This document shows, one piece after another, positions 29,839-41,222 of a stretch of DNA of 64,000 nucleotides. Below the pieces are notes generated by a model. It worked only from the letters and a program-made list of their open reading frames with translations. It searched no databases and was not told the origin of the DNA. Each line of letters begins with the position of its first letter. Position 1 is the first letter of the stretch. The DNA comes from Betaproteobacteria bacterium (GTDB lineage Bacteria; Pseudomonadota; Gammaproteobacteria; Burkholderiales; Rhodocyclaceae): NCBI GenBank assembly GCA_028065725.1, contig JAPTVL010000268.1:124001-188000 (forward strand), given 5' to 3'. A program made the translations under genes and the position numbers.

Positions 29839-32628
29839 ATGAAACGCATGCTTTTCAATGCGACGCAGGCTGAGGAACTCCGCGTCGCGATCGTCGATGG
29901 TCAGAAACTGATTGACCTCGACATCGAATCAGCCAACAAGGAACAGCGCAAGAGCAACATCTACAAGGCCGTCATCACGCGCATCGAGCCCAGCCTCGAA
30001 GCCGCCTTCGTGGACTATGGTGCCGAGCGCCACGGCTTTCTGCCGTTCAAGGAAATTTCCCGCACCTATTTCAAGCCCGGTGTCGATGCCGGCAAGGCGC
30101 GCATCCAGGACGTGCTCAGCAACGGTCAGGAACTCATCGTCCAGGTCGAGAAGGACGAACGCGGCAACAAGGGCGCGGCGCTGACCACCTACGTCTCGCT
30201 GGCCGGCCGCTACCTGGTGCTGATGCCCAACAATCCGCGTGGCGGCGGCGTATCGCGCCGCGTCGAGGGCGATGACCGCCAGGAACTGCGCGAAATCATG
30301 GACCAGCTGGTCGTCCCGGCCGGCACCAGCCTGATCGCCCGCACCGCCGGCATCGGCCGCAGCCTCGAAGAACTGCAGTGGGACCTCAACTACCTGCTGC
30401 AACTGTGGACCGCCATCGACGGCGCCGCCAAGGCCCAGAGCGGCGCCTTCCTGATCTATCAGGAATCCAGCCTCGTCATCCGCGCCATCCGCGACTACTT
30501 CCATGCCGAAATCGGCGAAATCCTGATCGACACCGACGACATCTTCGAACAGGCGCAGCAGTTCATGGCGCACGTGATGCCGGGCACGGTCAATCGCGTC
30601 AAGCGCTACCGCGACGACGTGCCGCTGTTCTCGCGCTTCCAGATCGAACACCAGATCGAATCGGCCTACTCGCGCCAGGTCACCCTGCCCTCGGGCGGCG
30701 CCATCGTCATCGACCACACCGAGGCCCTGGTCTCGGTCGACGTCAACTCGGGGCGCGCCACCAAGGGCAGCGACATCGAGGAAACCGCGCTGCGCACCAA
30801 CTGCGAAGCCGCCGACGAAATCGCGCGCCAGCTGCGCCTGCGCGACCTCGGCGGGCTGATCGTGATCGACTTCATCGACATGGAGTCGACCAAGAACCAG
30901 CGCGAAGTCGAGAACCGCCTGCGCGATGCGCTGCACTTCGACCGCGCCCGCGTCCAGACCGGCAAGATCAGCCGCTTCGGCCTGCTCGAACTGTCGCGCC
31001 AGCGCCTGCGTCCGGCGCTTGCCGAAACCAGCTACATCACCTGCCCGCGCTGCACCGGCACCGGCCACATCCGCAGCACCGAATCCGCCGCGCTGCACAT
31101 CCTGCGCATCCTCGAAGAGGAATCGATGAAGGAAAACACCGGCGCCCTGCACTGCCAGGTCCCGGTCGATGTCGGCACCTTCCTGCTCAACGAGAAGCGC
31201 GTCGACATCTCGCGCATCGAGATGCGCCACCGCGTCAATCTGGTGATCGTGCCCAATCGCCACCTGGAAACGCCGGCCCACGAAATCGTCCGTCTGCGCC
31301 ATGACCAACTCAATGCCGAAGGCATTGCGCTGGCCAGCTACCAGATGGCCGAAAAACCCGTGGAAGAAACCTACCAACCGCCCTCGGCCCAAGCTGGCGA
31401 TGCCAAGCCCGTCAAGATCGAAGCCGCGGTCAAGGGCATCACGCCCGATCAGCCGGCCCCGATCGTCGAGCACAGAGCCGCTGCGCCTGTTGCCCAGCCC
31501 GTGGCGCCGAGCGAACCCGGCTTCTTCAGCAAGCTGGTGTCCTTCTTCACCGGCAGCCCCAAAGCCGAAGCCCCGGCCACCGCCGAGACCAAGTCCGAAC
31601 GCCCGCCGCGCCGCGAAGGCTCGCGCGACCGCAACCGCGATGGCAATCGCGAGGGTGGCCGTGGCGGCCGCGATCGCAATGGCCGTCGCGACGGTCGCGA
31701 CAACCGCGAAGGCGGCGAGCGCAGGGAGCGCAGCGAGCAGGCACCGCGCCTGCAAGCCAAGCGCGACGAGGCACAAGGCGAAGGCGGCAACCGCAAGCCG
31801 CGCGAGAATCGCAACGAGCCCCGCGAACCCAAGGAACCGCGCGAAGCCCGCGAACCGAGGGAGCCCAAGGAAGCCCGCGAACCGCGTGCGCCGCGCGAAC
31901 CGAGGGAACCCAGGGAGCCGCGTCCGCCGCGTGCCGAAGCCAATGCCGCGCAAAACGGCGTGTCGCCAGCGCCGACTGTTGGCAACGAGGGTGCCGCCCA
32001 GGATGGTGAAGCCCGCAGCGGACGCCGCAGTCGCGGCCGCGGTCGCGGTCGTGGTCGCAGCGAGGAAGGCAGCACGACGGAAGCCGCAGCAGCCAGATTC
32101 GTCGCCGTTCAGGCCACCGACACCGTGTCTGTCGCCAACGAAGCAGACATTGCAGCCGCGCCCGTGCCCGTCGTCGAACCGGTAACGAGTTCAGTCGAGG
32201 TCGCCGCACCGGCACCAAGCGTGGCACAGGAAGTTGTGGCAAGCCCGGCCCCAGTCGCGGTCGAAGCTGCGGTGCCTGTGGTCGCAGCGCCCGCCCCGGC
32301 GGCCTTCGTCGCCGAGCCTGTTGCCGAAGTCGCCGCCCCGGCACCCGCGCCGCAGCCCGTCGCCGAACCCGCGCCGCAAGCCGTGGCCGCGCCTCAGCCG
32401 GTAGCGGCTCCCGTCGCCGATCCGATCATCGTGCCGCCGGCACCGCAGCCCGCCCCGGTCGATGTCAAGGAAAGCCTGCAGCAGGTTGGTCTGGTCATGA
32501 TCGAAACCAGTCGCACCGCGCCCGTCGCGGACAGCTTCGCGCCAGCGCAGCCGCTTGGCCGCAAGCCGAAACCGGCGCCGGTGATCGTCAACGAGCCGCT
32601 GCAAATGGTCGAAACCAAGCACGACTGA
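29839..32628 (+). CDS. rne: Ribonuclease E
   Basis: A 929-residue endonuclease, scaffold of the RNA degradosome. The start [22 protein letters not shown] matches RNase E; the ORF opens six codons earlier at 29821 but homology favours 29839. An S1 domain lies near residues 35-120. The DNase I-like catalytic part includes [21 protein letters not shown] and LIVIDFIDM. The zinc link is CPRCTGTGH. From about residue 580 the tail is disordered: Arg-rich blocks ([21 protein letters not shown]), then many REPREPREP units, then Ala/Pro/Val repeats. The tail probably carries RNA- and partner-binding sites. Confidence 0.95.
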   Translation: MKRMLFNATQAEELRVAIVDGQKLIDLDIESANKEQRKSNIYKAVITRIEPSLEAAFVDYGAERHGFLPFKEISRTYFKPGVDAGKARIQDVLSNGQELIVQVEKDERGNKGAALTTYVSLAGRYLVLMPNNPRGGGVSRRVEGDDRQELREIMDQLVVPAGTSLIARTAGIGRSLEELQWDLNYLLQLWTAIDGAAKAQSGAFLIYQESSLVIRAIRDYFHAEIGEILIDTDDIFEQAQQFMAHVMPGTVNRVKRYRDDVPLFSRFQIEHQIESAYSRQVTLPSGGAIVIDHTEALVSVDVNSGRATKGSDIEETALRTNCEAADEIARQLRLRDLGGLIVIDFIDMESTKNQREVENRLRDALHFDRARVQTGKISRFGLLELSRQRLRPALAETSYITCPRCTGTGHIRSTESAALHILRILEEESMKENTGALHCQVPVDVGTFLLNEKRVDISRIEMRHRVNLVIVPNRHLETPAHEIVRLRHDQLNAEGIALASYQMAEKPVEETYQPPSAQAGDAKPVKIEAAVKGITPDQPAPIVEHRAAAPVAQPVAPSEPGFFSKLVSFFTGSPKAEAPATAETKSERPPRREGSRDRNRDGNREGGRGGRDRNGRRDGRDNREGGERRERSEQAPRLQAKRDEAQGEGGNRKPRENRNEPREPKEPREAREPREPKEAREPRAPREPREPREPRPPRAEANAAQNGVSPAPTVGNEGAAQDGEARSGRRSRGRGRGRGRSEEGSTTEAAAARFVAVQATDTVSVANEADIAAAPVPVVEPVTSSVEVAAPAPSVAQEVVASPAPVAVEAAVPVVAAPAPAAFVAEPVAEVAAPAPAPQPVAEPAPQAVAAPQPVAAPVADPIIVPPAPQPAPVDVKESLQQVGLVMIETSRTAPVADSFAPAQPLGRKPKPAPVIVNEPLQMVETKHD
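31957..31981 (+). repeat. Dispersed 25-bp repeat, copy 4
   Basis: Reads GGCGT-GT-CGCCAGCGCCGACTGTTG, two mismatches. It lies in the disordered tail region of rne and is translated as GVSPAPTVG. Confidence 0.8.
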
Positions 32629-32652
32629 CGCAAGTCGCGAGCGGCAAGACAG

Positions 32653-32684
32653 CGGGCGCCTTACGAAAGTACGGCGCCCGTTTT
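32653..32684 (+). terminator. Rho-independent terminator of rne
   Basis: CGGGCGCC (32653-32660) pairs with GGCGCCCG (32673-32680). The loop contains TAC-GAAA-GTA, a further short stem with a GAAA tetraloop. TTTT follows at 32681-32684. It lies between rne and the convergent phosphatase gene. Confidence 0.85.
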
Positions 32685-32686
32685 CA

Positions 32687-33192
32687 TTACGCCTTCGGCG
32701 AATCCTCGGCAACGATATCTTGGTGGGCGGCGGCCAACTGGAGGATCAATTGGGTCGCCGCATCCTCCACCAGGTCAAGCACCTGTTCGAAGCCATCCAG
32801 GCCGCCATAGTAGGGATCGGGCACCTCGTCTTCATCGAAGCGCTGGCTGAATTCCAGCAGCAGCGCGAGCTTGTCGCGGTACAGCGGCGGACAGTCGCGC
32901 TGCAGCCATTCCAGGTGGTCGCGGTCCATGGCGATCACGTGATCGAAGCGGATGAAATCGAACTCCGTCACGCGCCGCGCGCGCAAGTGTGTCAGGTCGT
33001 AGCCGCGTCGCCGCGCCGCCGCGATGGTGCGCGGATCGGGCGGATCGCCGACGTGGTAGCCGTAAGTGCCGGCCGAATCGAACTCGAAGGACTCGGCCAG
33101 CCCCAGCTTCTGCGCCACCTCGCGTGCCACGCCTTCGGCGGTCGGCGAACGGCAGATGTTGCCGGTACAAACGAAAAGTATCCGGCGCGGCA

Positions 33193-33193
<1 letters not shown>
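32687..33193 (-). CDS. Low-molecular-weight protein-tyrosine phosphatase
   Basis: A 168-residue phosphatase. The catalytic P-loop is CTGNICRS with nucleophile Cys9 and Arg15. The general-acid Asp is in VPDPYYGGLDGFEQV. The family removes phosphate from tyrosines, for example on polysaccharide co-polymerase kinases, though no such kinase is near. Its ATG shares one base with the uvrB stop (TGATG), so translation is coupled. Confidence 0.92.
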
Positions 33194-35265
<2,072 letters not shown>

Positions 35266-35367
35266 TGGCTAACCCATTTATTTGCTTATGGAAAGCCGAC
35301 AAATTCCTGATCGAATCGGGTCGGCCGATACGGTATTATTGCGCGCTTCGCACTGCAGCAGAAAATC

Positions 35368-35392
35368 GCCGTGGTGCCAGCGCCGACTCTCA
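35368..35392 (+). repeat. Dispersed 25-bp repeat, copy 5
   Basis: Reads GCCGT-GG-TGCCAGCGCCGACTCTCA, three mismatches. It lies in the gap between uvrB and the aminotransferase gene, ending 24 bases before the latter's start codon, so it is probably part of that mRNA leader. Confidence 0.8.
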
Positions 35393-35416
35393 ACCCTTAC
35401 CGCACCCGGAGCATTC

Positions 35417-36619
35417 ATGTCCTCTCTCTTCGCCGCCGTCGAAATGGCGCCCCGCGACCCCATCCTGGGCCTCAACGAAGCCTTCAATGCCGACACCAAC
35501 CCGAACAAGGTCAACCTCGGCGTCGGCGTGTATTTCGGCGACGACGGCAAGATCCCGCTGCTGGCCGCCGTCAAGACCGCCGAGAAAGCCCGCCTGGAAA
35601 CCCAGCCGGCACGCGGCTACCAGCCCATCGAGGGCATTCCCGCCTACAACAACGCGGTGCAGGGCCTGCTGTTCGGCAAGGATTCCGCACTGCTCGCCGC
35701 CGGCCGCGCCATCACCTGCGAATGCCTGGGCGGCACCGGCGCGCTCAAGGTCGGCGCCGATTACCTGAAGCGCCTGCTGCCCGACGCCAAGGTCTACATC
35801 AGCGACCCTAGCTGGGAGAACCACCGCGCCCTGTTCGAATCCGCCGGCTTCACGGTCGAAAACTATGCCTACTACGACCCGGCCACGCGCGGCGTCGATT
35901 TCGCCGGAATGAAGGCCGCGCTGGCGGCGATGCCGACCAAGTCCATCGTCGTGCTGCATGCCTGCTGCCACAACCCCACCGGCGCCGACCTCAGCGCCGC
36001 GCAATGGGCGGAAGTGGTCGCCACGGTCAAGCAGCGCGATCTGGTCGCCTTCATCGACATGGCCTACCAGGGCTTCGCCGACGGCATCAAGCCCGACGCC
36101 CTCGCGCTCGACCTGTTCGCCGCCTCCGGCCTGCAATTCGTGGTGTCGAGCAGCTTCAGCAAGTCCTTCTCGCTCTACGGCGAACGCGTCGGCGCGCTGA
36201 CCATCGTCACCGACAATAAAGACGAATCGGCGCGCGTGCTGTCGCAGGTCAAGCGCGTGATCCGCACCAATTATTCGAATCCGCCCACCCACGGCGGCGC
36301 CGTGGTAGCCGCCGTGCTGTCCAGCCCCGAACTGCGCCAGCAGTGGGAAGACGAGCTGGCCAGCATGCGCGACCGCATTCGCGCCATGCGCAACAGCCTG
36401 GTGGACAAGCTCACCGCCGCCGGCGCCACGGGCTTCGACTTCATCAAGGTCCAGCGCGGCATGTTCAGCTACACCGGCCTCAGCGCCGAGCAGGTGGAAA
36501 GGCTGCGCGCCGAATTCGGCATCTACGCTGTCAGCACCGGCCGTATCTGCGTGGCCGCGCTCAATACGCGCAACATCGACTACGTGGCCAAGGCCATCGC
36601 CTCGGTGCTGAAGAAATAG
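35417..36619 (+). CDS. Aromatic amino acid / aspartate aminotransferase
   Basis: A 400-residue class I PLP enzyme close to TyrB/AspC. The start MSSLFAAVEMAPRDPILGLNEAFNAD (in pieces) is typical; CCGGAG precedes ATG 35417. NPTGADLS marks the substrate loop. The PLP Lys is in SSSFSKSFSLYGERVG. The conserved C-terminal Arg lies in VSTGRICVAALN. It interconverts aspartate or aromatic amino acids with their 2-oxo acids. A TATTAT at 35334-35339 may be the -10 box. The choice between AspC and TyrB specificity cannot be made by eye. Confidence 0.9.
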   Translation: MSSLFAAVEMAPRDPILGLNEAFNADTNPNKVNLGVGVYFGDDGKIPLLAAVKTAEKARLETQPARGYQPIEGIPAYNNAVQGLLFGKDSALLAAGRAITCECLGGTGALKVGADYLKRLLPDAKVYISDPSWENHRALFESAGFTVENYAYYDPATRGVDFAGMKAALAAMPTKSIVVLHACCHNPTGADLSAAQWAEVVATVKQRDLVAFIDMAYQGFADGIKPDALALDLFAASGLQFVVSSSFSKSFSLYGERVGALTIVTDNKDESARVLSQVKRVIRTNYSNPPTHGGAVVAAVLSSPELRQQWEDELASMRDRIRAMRNSLVDKLTAAGATGFDFIKVQRGMFSYTGLSAEQVERLRAEFGIYAVSTGRICVAALNTRNIDYVAKAIASVLKK

Positions 36620-36627
36620 CAAAACTG

Positions 36628-36656
36628 TTGCGAGAGAAAGCAGGCGCGGCTATAAT
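36628..36656 (+). promoter_or_regulatory. Sigma-70 promoter for tRNA-Asn
   Basis: TTGCGA (36628-36633) and a perfect TATAAT (36651-36656) are 17 bases apart. The tRNA starts 18 bases after the -10 box. The promoter begins only nine bases after the aminotransferase stop. Confidence 0.85.
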
Positions 36657-36673
36657 CCGCGCCTCTTGAATGT

Positions 36674-36749
36674 TCCTCGATAGCTCAGTCGGTAGAGCGC
36701 CGGACTGTTAATCCGTAGGTCCCTGGTTCGAGCCCAGGTCGAGGAGCCA
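36674..36749 (+). tRNA. tRNA-Asn (anticodon GTT)
   Basis: A 76-nt tRNA. Acceptor arms TCCTCGA and TCGAGGA pair perfectly, followed by discriminator G and an encoded CCA. The D loop is GCTCAGTCGGTAGAGC. The anticodon stem-loop is CCGGACTGTTAATCCG with GTT for Asn codons. The T arm is CCTGG-TTCGAGC-CCAGG. Own promoter upstream and terminator downstream. Confidence 0.97.
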
Positions 36750-36776
36750 AAAATTTCTGTTGTGCTTCCTGCACTT

Positions 36777-36803
36777 AGCCCAACCGCTTCGGTTGGGCTT
36801 TTT
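36777..36803 (+). terminator. Rho-independent terminator behind tRNA-Asn
   Basis: AGCCCAACC (36777-36785) pairs with GGTTGGGCT (36791-36799) around a GCTTC loop, followed by a run of T to 36803. A strong nine-pair stem. Confidence 0.93.
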
Positions 36804-36856
36804 GCATTCCAGGCCTCTCGCTGCGCCAGGTCCGGGCGCAGCGAAGGAAAAACGCG

Positions 36857-37357
36857 ATGTGGCAATCCACGAAGACCATGTTTCCGATCCTGGCCATCGC
36901 CCTGGGGCTGGTCTGCGGCATGAATCCGGCCGGCGCCACCGATGCCGCGGCAAAGCCGGCGCGGCTGGTTGCCACCGGAAGCGACGGACGACCCATATCC
37001 CTCGCGGACGGGCGGGGACGGACGGCGCTAGTCATCTACTGGTCGCCCGAATCGCTGGCCTCGCGCAAGAGCCTGCATGAGTTGCAGCGCTTTGTCGCCG
37101 CTACGGAGAACAAGGAGATTTTTCTGCTGACGGTCAGCACCTCGTCCGACCGGGACAAGCTTCAGGCATTCATGGCAGAGCGCAAACTGAGCTTCCCCTA
37201 CGCCTTTCGCGGCGAGGACGATTTCGGCGCCATCGACGAGCAGCGCCTGCCTCTGGTCCTGGTGTTCGACGGCGAAGGCAGGCTGCTGCGTCAGCACGCG
37301 GGCATGTTCCACCAGAAAATGCTGCGCCGGCTGATCGATTCAGGAGTCAAGCCATGA
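36857..37357 (+). CDS. Exported thioredoxin-fold (TlpA/AhpC-like) protein without CXXC
   Basis: A 166-residue protein with a signal peptide ([21 protein letters not shown] to about GATDA). The mature part resembles the TlpA/ResA redoxin fold: [23 protein letters not shown], then [16 protein letters not shown] and [14 protein letters not shown] (pieces). Where TlpA has W-C-X-X-C this protein has YWSPESLAS, so both redox cysteines are missing. It may be a scaffold or chaperone-like relative rather than an oxidoreductase. AAGGA precedes ATG 36857. Its end overlaps the next gene as ATGA. Confidence 0.7.
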   Translation: MWQSTKTMFPILAIALGLVCGMNPAGATDAAAKPARLVATGSDGRPISLADGRGRTALVIYWSPESLASRKSLHELQRFVAATENKEIFLLTVSTSSDRDKLQAFMAERKLSFPYAFRGEDDFGAIDEQRLPLVLVFDGEGRLLRQHAGMFHQKMLRRLIDSGVKP

Positions 37358-37692
37358 GCAGCCTGCCCACTTGCCCGCAGTGCAGTTCCGAATTCACCTA
37401 CGAAGACGGCGAGATGTACGTCTGCCCGGAATGCGCCCACGAATGGTCGAAGGCGGCCGCGGCCAGCACCGACGAACAGCGCGTGGTCAAGGACTCCAAC
37501 GGCAACGTGCTGCGGGACGGCGATACCGTGACCGTGATCAAGGATTTGAAGATCAAGGGCTCGTCATCGGTGGTCAAGGTCGGCACCAAGGTGAAGAATA
37601 TCCGTCTGGTCGAAGGCGATCACGATATCGACTGCAGGATCGACGGCATCGGCGCGATGCAGCTGAAATCGGAGTTTGTGAAGAAAGTATAG
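37354..37692 (+). CDS. yjdM: PhnA/YjdM-family zinc-ribbon protein
   Basis: A 112-residue protein. The N-terminal zinc ribbon is [21 protein letters not shown]; the C-terminal PhnA domain contains [21 protein letters not shown] and [16 protein letters not shown] end ([14 protein letters not shown]). Full length for the family. Despite the old name (alkylphosphonate uptake), the function is not settled, and no C-P lyase genes are near. It is translationally coupled to the thioredoxin-fold gene. Confidence 0.92.
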   Translation: MSSLPTCPQCSSEFTYEDGEMYVCPECAHEWSKAAAASTDEQRVVKDSNGNVLRDGDTVTVIKDLKIKGSSSVVKVGTKVKNIRLVEGDHDIDCRIDGIGAMQLKSEFVKKV

Positions 37693-37720
37693 GCGCCCGG
37701 AGCTTGCGCCTGGCCGGACC

Positions 37721-37745
37721 GCCGTTCCGCCAGCGCCGACATTCC
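37721..37745 (+). repeat. Dispersed 25-bp repeat, copy 6
   Basis: Reads GCCGT-TC-CGCCAGCGCCGACATTCC, with mismatches only in the last five bases. It is intergenic, between yjdM and the methyltransferase gene. Confidence 0.8.
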
Positions 37746-37778
37746 AGTCCTTCCCGACTTTTCAGGACACGGTGAACC

Positions 37779-38492
37779 ATGAAGATTTCCGATCCCGCCA
37801 ATGACATGCTTTGCGACGAGTACGAGCTAATCGCCGCCGAACTGCCGCTGGAGAACGCGCAGGTGCTTGAACTCGGCTGCGGCAAAGCAGAGAAAACCCG
37901 CGCCATCGCGCGAGCGGGCAAAGTCGCGGCGATCGTCGCGCTCGAAGTCGATGCCATCCAGCACGCGCAGAACCTGCAGATCGCCGACCTGCCGAATGTC
38001 AGTTTCCGCCATGGCGCCGCGGAGGCGATCCCGGCGGCGGACGCCTCGTTCGACATCGTCATGATGTTCAAGTCGCTGCACCACGTGCCGACCGACAGGA
38101 TGGACCTGGCGCTGAGCGAGATTCGGCGCGTGCTCAAGCCGGGCGGCCATGCGTGGATTTCCGAGCCGGTCTATGCCGGAGAATTCAACGACATCCTGCG
38201 CCTGTTCCACGACGAAAAAGAAATGCGCGAAGCCGCCTTCGCCGCGGTGCGCCGCGCCGTCGACGACGGCCGCTTCCTGCTGGTCGGCCAGCGTTTTTTC
38301 TCCAGCCCCGGCCACTTCGACAGGTTCGCGCAGTTCGAGGAACGCGTCATTCGCGTCACCCATACCGAGCACCGGCTCGCGCCGGAACTGCTCGCTGCGG
38401 TCCGCAGGAAATTCGAGTCGCATCTGGGTGCCACGGGTGCAAATTTTCGCAATCCCCTGCGCGTCGATATCCTGCGCAAGACAACGAGCTAG
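37779..38492 (+). CDS. Class I SAM-dependent methyltransferase
   Basis: A 237-residue methyltransferase of the Methyltransf_11 type. Motif I is VLELGCGKAEKTRAIA; the acidic residue after strand two is in VALEVDAIQHAQNLQ; post-motif FDIVMMFKSLHHVP and VLKPGGHAWISEPVY follow. Substrate not recognised. It stands alone, 86 bases after yjdM, with a repeat copy in the gap. Confidence 0.85.
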   Translation: MKISDPANDMLCDEYELIAAELPLENAQVLELGCGKAEKTRAIARAGKVAAIVALEVDAIQHAQNLQIADLPNVSFRHGAAEAIPAADASFDIVMMFKSLHHVPTDRMDLALSEIRRVLKPGGHAWISEPVYAGEFNDILRLFHDEKEMREAAFAAVRRAVDDGRFLLVGQRFFSSPGHFDRFAQFEERVIRVTHTEHRLAPELLAAVRRKFESHLGATGANFRNPLRVDILRKTTS

Positions 38493-38560
38493 GCACCATG
38501 CGCCGGCAAGCCGATACGGACTTTGCCGTTTTTCAAACCTTCCTATAAAAAGCCTCCGCC

Positions 38561-38803
38561 ATGTCCTCCACCGAAACCATTTACTGCTATCACTGCACCC
38601 GCCATCACCCCCGCAATGAAATGCGCCAGATCGAAACCAAGGGCGGCAAGCGCTGGCGCTGCATCAAGTCCATCGAAGCCACCAAGAAGAGCAGCAGCCA
38701 GCGCGACGCCTTCGGCAAAACCGTCACCACCATCAACCGCTCGGAGCATCAGGCGCGCGTCAAGGCCAGGCTCAACGCCGAACGACTGCTGACCACGGGA
38801 TAG
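38561..38803 (+). CDS. Small conserved-looking protein with a CXXC-type knuckle
   Basis: An 80-residue basic protein. It begins MSSTETIYCYHCTRHHPRNEM and continues GGKRWRCIKSIEATK. The CYHC pair, nearby histidines and a later Cys suggest metal or nucleic acid binding. It lies between the methyltransferase and the DUF3301 gene, all on one strand with short gaps. No named family recognised. Confidence 0.6.
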   Translation: MSSTETIYCYHCTRHHPRNEMRQIETKGGKRWRCIKSIEATKKSSSQRDAFGKTVTTINRSEHQARVKARLNAERLLTTG

Positions 38804-38823
38804 GGCCGGCAAGCCATCCAGCC

Positions 38824-39156
38824 ATGCCGACTTTCGAGATCATCAGCCTGGCCCTGCTCTGCGCGCTGGCGTGGCTCTGGTACGACAGCATCCACGTGCG
38901 CGACATCTGCATCCGCGCGGCGAAGGCGGCATGCGCCGCTGACGGCCTGCAGTTGCTCGACGATACCGTGGCGATCGCCAGCCTCAAGCTGGCCCGCGAC
39001 GACGACGGCCGCCTGCTGCTGCGGCGCGCCTACCACTTCGATTACAGCGAGACGGGCGACAACCGCCGCCGCGGCAGCGTCGTCATGCTCGGGGCGAAGG
39101 TGCTCGTGGTCAATGTCGGCCTGCGTCTGGCGGCGTCGAATCCGACGCTGCACTGA
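38824..39156 (+). CDS. DUF3301 family protein
   Basis: A 110-residue protein. One N-terminal hydrophobic helix (FEIISLALLCALAWLWYDS) is followed by REACAADG-type sequence, here IRAAKAACAADGLQLLDDTVAI, and LRRAYHFDYSETGDNRRRGSV. This is the DUF3301 pattern found in many beta- and gammaproteobacteria. Function unknown; probably anchored in the inner membrane facing the cytoplasm. Confidence 0.82.
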   Translation: MPTFEIISLALLCALAWLWYDSIHVRDICIRAAKAACAADGLQLLDDTVAIASLKLARDDDGRLLLRRAYHFDYSETGDNRRRGSVVMLGAKVLVVNVGLRLAASNPTLH

Positions 39157-39189
39157 TTCGTGCCCGGCGGGTGTGGCGGAAACCCCGGA

Positions 39190-39627
39190 TCAGAAGTGCG
39201 AAAACATGTTGTGCGGCGCCTGGCTTCCCATCCGGGTGTGGATTTCCAGCGCCATGCTCTGGTCGGTGTGGAGTATGTGATGCCGAAGCCAGTTGGTGAG
39301 AAATTCCAGCAACTGGTCGGCGGCGGCTTCGCTGCCGTCGCTGTAGTTCTGCCAGAGCTGGTTCAGCCGGGCGACGAAGCCGGCGTGGGCGGCCCGGTGC
39401 TGGACGTAATGCGCGGCGTCGACGTTGGCCTCGGCCATCAGCCGTTCTTCCAGCGCAAAATGATCGCGCACGTAGTCACGCAGTTCGCCGAAGATCTCTT
39501 CGAGCATCTCGGGATTGCGCAGCTTCGCATCGTTCAGGCGATTGATCAGGGCGAACAGCTGCTGATGCTGCCGATCCACCTCCGGCAAGCCGGTGTAGCA
39601 GTCAAGTCCCCACTGGATTTTCGTCAT
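39190..39627 (-). CDS. Bacteriohemerythrin
   Basis: A 145-residue single-domain hemerythrin. The di-iron ligands are all visible: His21, His56 and Glu60 (HFALEE), His77 and His81, His117 and Asp122 (HHILHTD). The family binds O2 reversibly and serves in oxygen storage, delivery or sensing, which suits a microaerophile or denitrifier. ATG 39627 (MTKIQWGLD) follows GAGGAGA at eight bases; the ORF extends upstream without homology. Divergent from ravA. Confidence 0.92.
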   Translation of the reverse strand: MTKIQWGLDCYTGLPEVDRQHQQLFALINRLNDAKLRNPEMLEEIFGELRDYVRDHFALEERLMAEANVDAAHYVQHRAAHAGFVARLNQLWQNYSDGSEAAADQLLEFLTNWLRHHILHTDQSMALEIHTRMGSQAPHNMFSHF

Positions 39628-39821
39628 GCGCCGGGTCTCCTCTCGCGCTGATTCGACCGCTTTGACCTGCCACGGCCGGAATTGCAGCGACTTGTTGCAG
39701 TATCCCGCAGCATCGCTGCCGCCGTCAATCCAGGCCGGACTCCTGCGCCGGTTTGTTGCACAATGCCTGCCTGGCGCCGACCGACGGCCAACATCATGCA
39801 TTCCCAGATGACATTCCGCCC

Positions 39822-41222
39822 ATGACGATCAACCGCACCGCCCGTTTGCGGGCCACCATCGACACGCTGGAACGGGGCCTGGTCGAACGCCGCCAGTGTG
39901 TGCGCCTGTGCCTGCTTGCCGCGCTGGCCGGCGAACACACGCTGCTGATCGGCCCGCCGGGCACCGCCAAGAGCGAACTGGCGCGCCGCCTGCACACGAT
40001 ATTCCGCGATGCGCGCTACTTCGAGCGTCTGCTGACGCGCTTCTCGGTGCCCGAGGAACTGTTCGGCCCGCTGTCGATCAAGGCGCTCGAAGAGGACCGC
40101 TACGAACGACACACGGCCGGCTTTCTGCCGGATGCCTCGATCGCCTTCATCGACGAGGTGTTCAAGGCCAACAGCGCGATCCTCAACGCCCTGCTGACGC
40201 TGCTCAACGAACGCGAATTCGACAACGGCGCCGGCCGCCAGGCCTGTCCCCTGATCAGCGCCGTCGGCGCCACCAACGAGGTGCCGGAGGATGAAGTCGG
40301 CGAGGCCTTCTTCGACCGCTTTCTGGTGCGCCTGCCGGTGTTGTCGGTCAGCGCCGGCGGCTTCGGCGCCCTGCTCGATGCCGGCCGCGTGCGCGAGTGG
40401 ACGCCGCCCGCACCGCAGCTGGCGCTGGACACGGACGACCTCGCGCAACTGGCCGGCGCGGCGGCGGCGGTCGCCCTGCCGACCGAACTGGTCGCCGTGC
40501 TGGGCGAGTTGCGCCGGCATTTCGCTGCGCAAGCCATCCATGTCTCGGACCGACGCTGGGTCAAGATCGTCTGGCTGCTGCGCGTCACCGCGGCCAGCGA
40601 AGGCCGCGCCGCCGTGACGCTGTGGGATCTGCTGCTGCTGCCCTGGCTGACCGCGCCCGATGCGCTGCGCCAGGCCGCGGTGGCCGACTGGCTGGCGGCC
40701 CGCCTCGGCGTGCGCGAGGCCTTCTCGCCGGCGCATCTGACGCGGGTGGTGGCGGCCTTCGAAGGCCAGCTCGATGCCGAGCTCAAGGCAAACGACCTCG
40801 ACTACGACGAGGCCGGCCGCCTCAAATTCTCCGCCACCGAACTCGCCGACCAGATCGGCGATGCCAAGGGCGGCGCCGCCGCGCCGCGCATGAGCTACAG
40901 TCGGCGCCGGTGCTACGGCGAGTTGCACATCGGCGCCCGCGTGCGCCAGGTGGATGCGCTGCTCGAACGCATCGCCGGCTATGCGGCGGAAATTGCCGCG
41001 CGGCGCGCGGAGCTCGCCGACTTTGCGACGCACAGCCTGTGGCTCGACGAAGCACTGACTGCGCGCGCCGGCATCAACCTGGCCGCCACCGCGGCGGCGA
41101 TCGAAGAACTCGCCGAGCGCACGCGGACCGCACGCCGCGGCTTCCTCGACCTGCCGCGACTGGAGCGGGACAACGGCGCGGTGCCGGAGCCGGTGGCGCA
41201 CGAATCGCTCGACGCGGCATGA
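39822..41222 (+). CDS. ravA: MoxR-family AAA+ ATPase, RavA-like
   Basis: A 466-residue AAA+ protein. Walker A is GPPGTAKS at residues 44-51, Walker B IAFIDEVF with Asp111-Glu112, sensor 1 near VGATNEVPED, and the arginine-finger region FFDRFLVRLPV. The C-terminal part beyond the AAA module is extended and helical, as in RavA. ATG 39822 is chosen (MTINRTARLRATID). RavA works with the VWA protein ViaA, encoded next with an ATGA overlap. In E. coli the pair acts on respiratory complexes and stress response. Repeat copy 12 lies in its coding sequence. Confidence 0.88.
   Translation: MTINRTARLRATIDTLERGLVERRQCVRLCLLAALAGEHTLLIGPPGTAKSELARRLHTIFRDARYFERLLTRFSVPEELFGPLSIKALEEDRYERHTAGFLPDASIAFIDEVFKANSAILNALLTLLNEREFDNGAGRQACPLISAVGATNEVPEDEVGEAFFDRFLVRLPVLSVSAGGFGALLDAGRVREWTPPAPQLALDTDDLAQLAGAAAAVALPTELVAVLGELRRHFAAQAIHVSDRRWVKIVWLLRVTAASEGRAAVTLWDLLLLPWLTAPDALRQAAVADWLAARLGVREAFSPAHLTRVVAAFEGQLDAELKANDLDYDEAGRLKFSATELADQIGDAKGGAAAPRMSYSRRRCYGELHIGARVRQVDALLERIAGYAAEIAARRAELADFATHSLWLDEALTARAGINLAATAAAIEELAERTRTARRGFLDLPRLERDNGAVPEPVAHESLDAA
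40895..40919 (-). repeat. Possible dispersed 25-bp repeat, copy 12 (reverse orientation)
   Basis: On the minus strand: GCCGT-AG-CACCGGCGCCGACTGTAG, with several mismatches. It lies in ravA where YSRRRCYGE is encoded. Because this protein segment is conserved in the family, chance resemblance is more likely than for the other copies. Confidence 0.35.

Noticed and set aside
31800..31930. Short tandem repeats in rne as a CRISPR-like array
   Set aside because: They encode REP-type repeats of the disordered RNase E tail, have no spacers and keep the reading frame.
40397..41218. Longer version of the viaA frame starting inside ravA
   Set aside because: The extension is a frame-shifted shadow of ravA; the ATGA overlap at 41219 gives a natural start.
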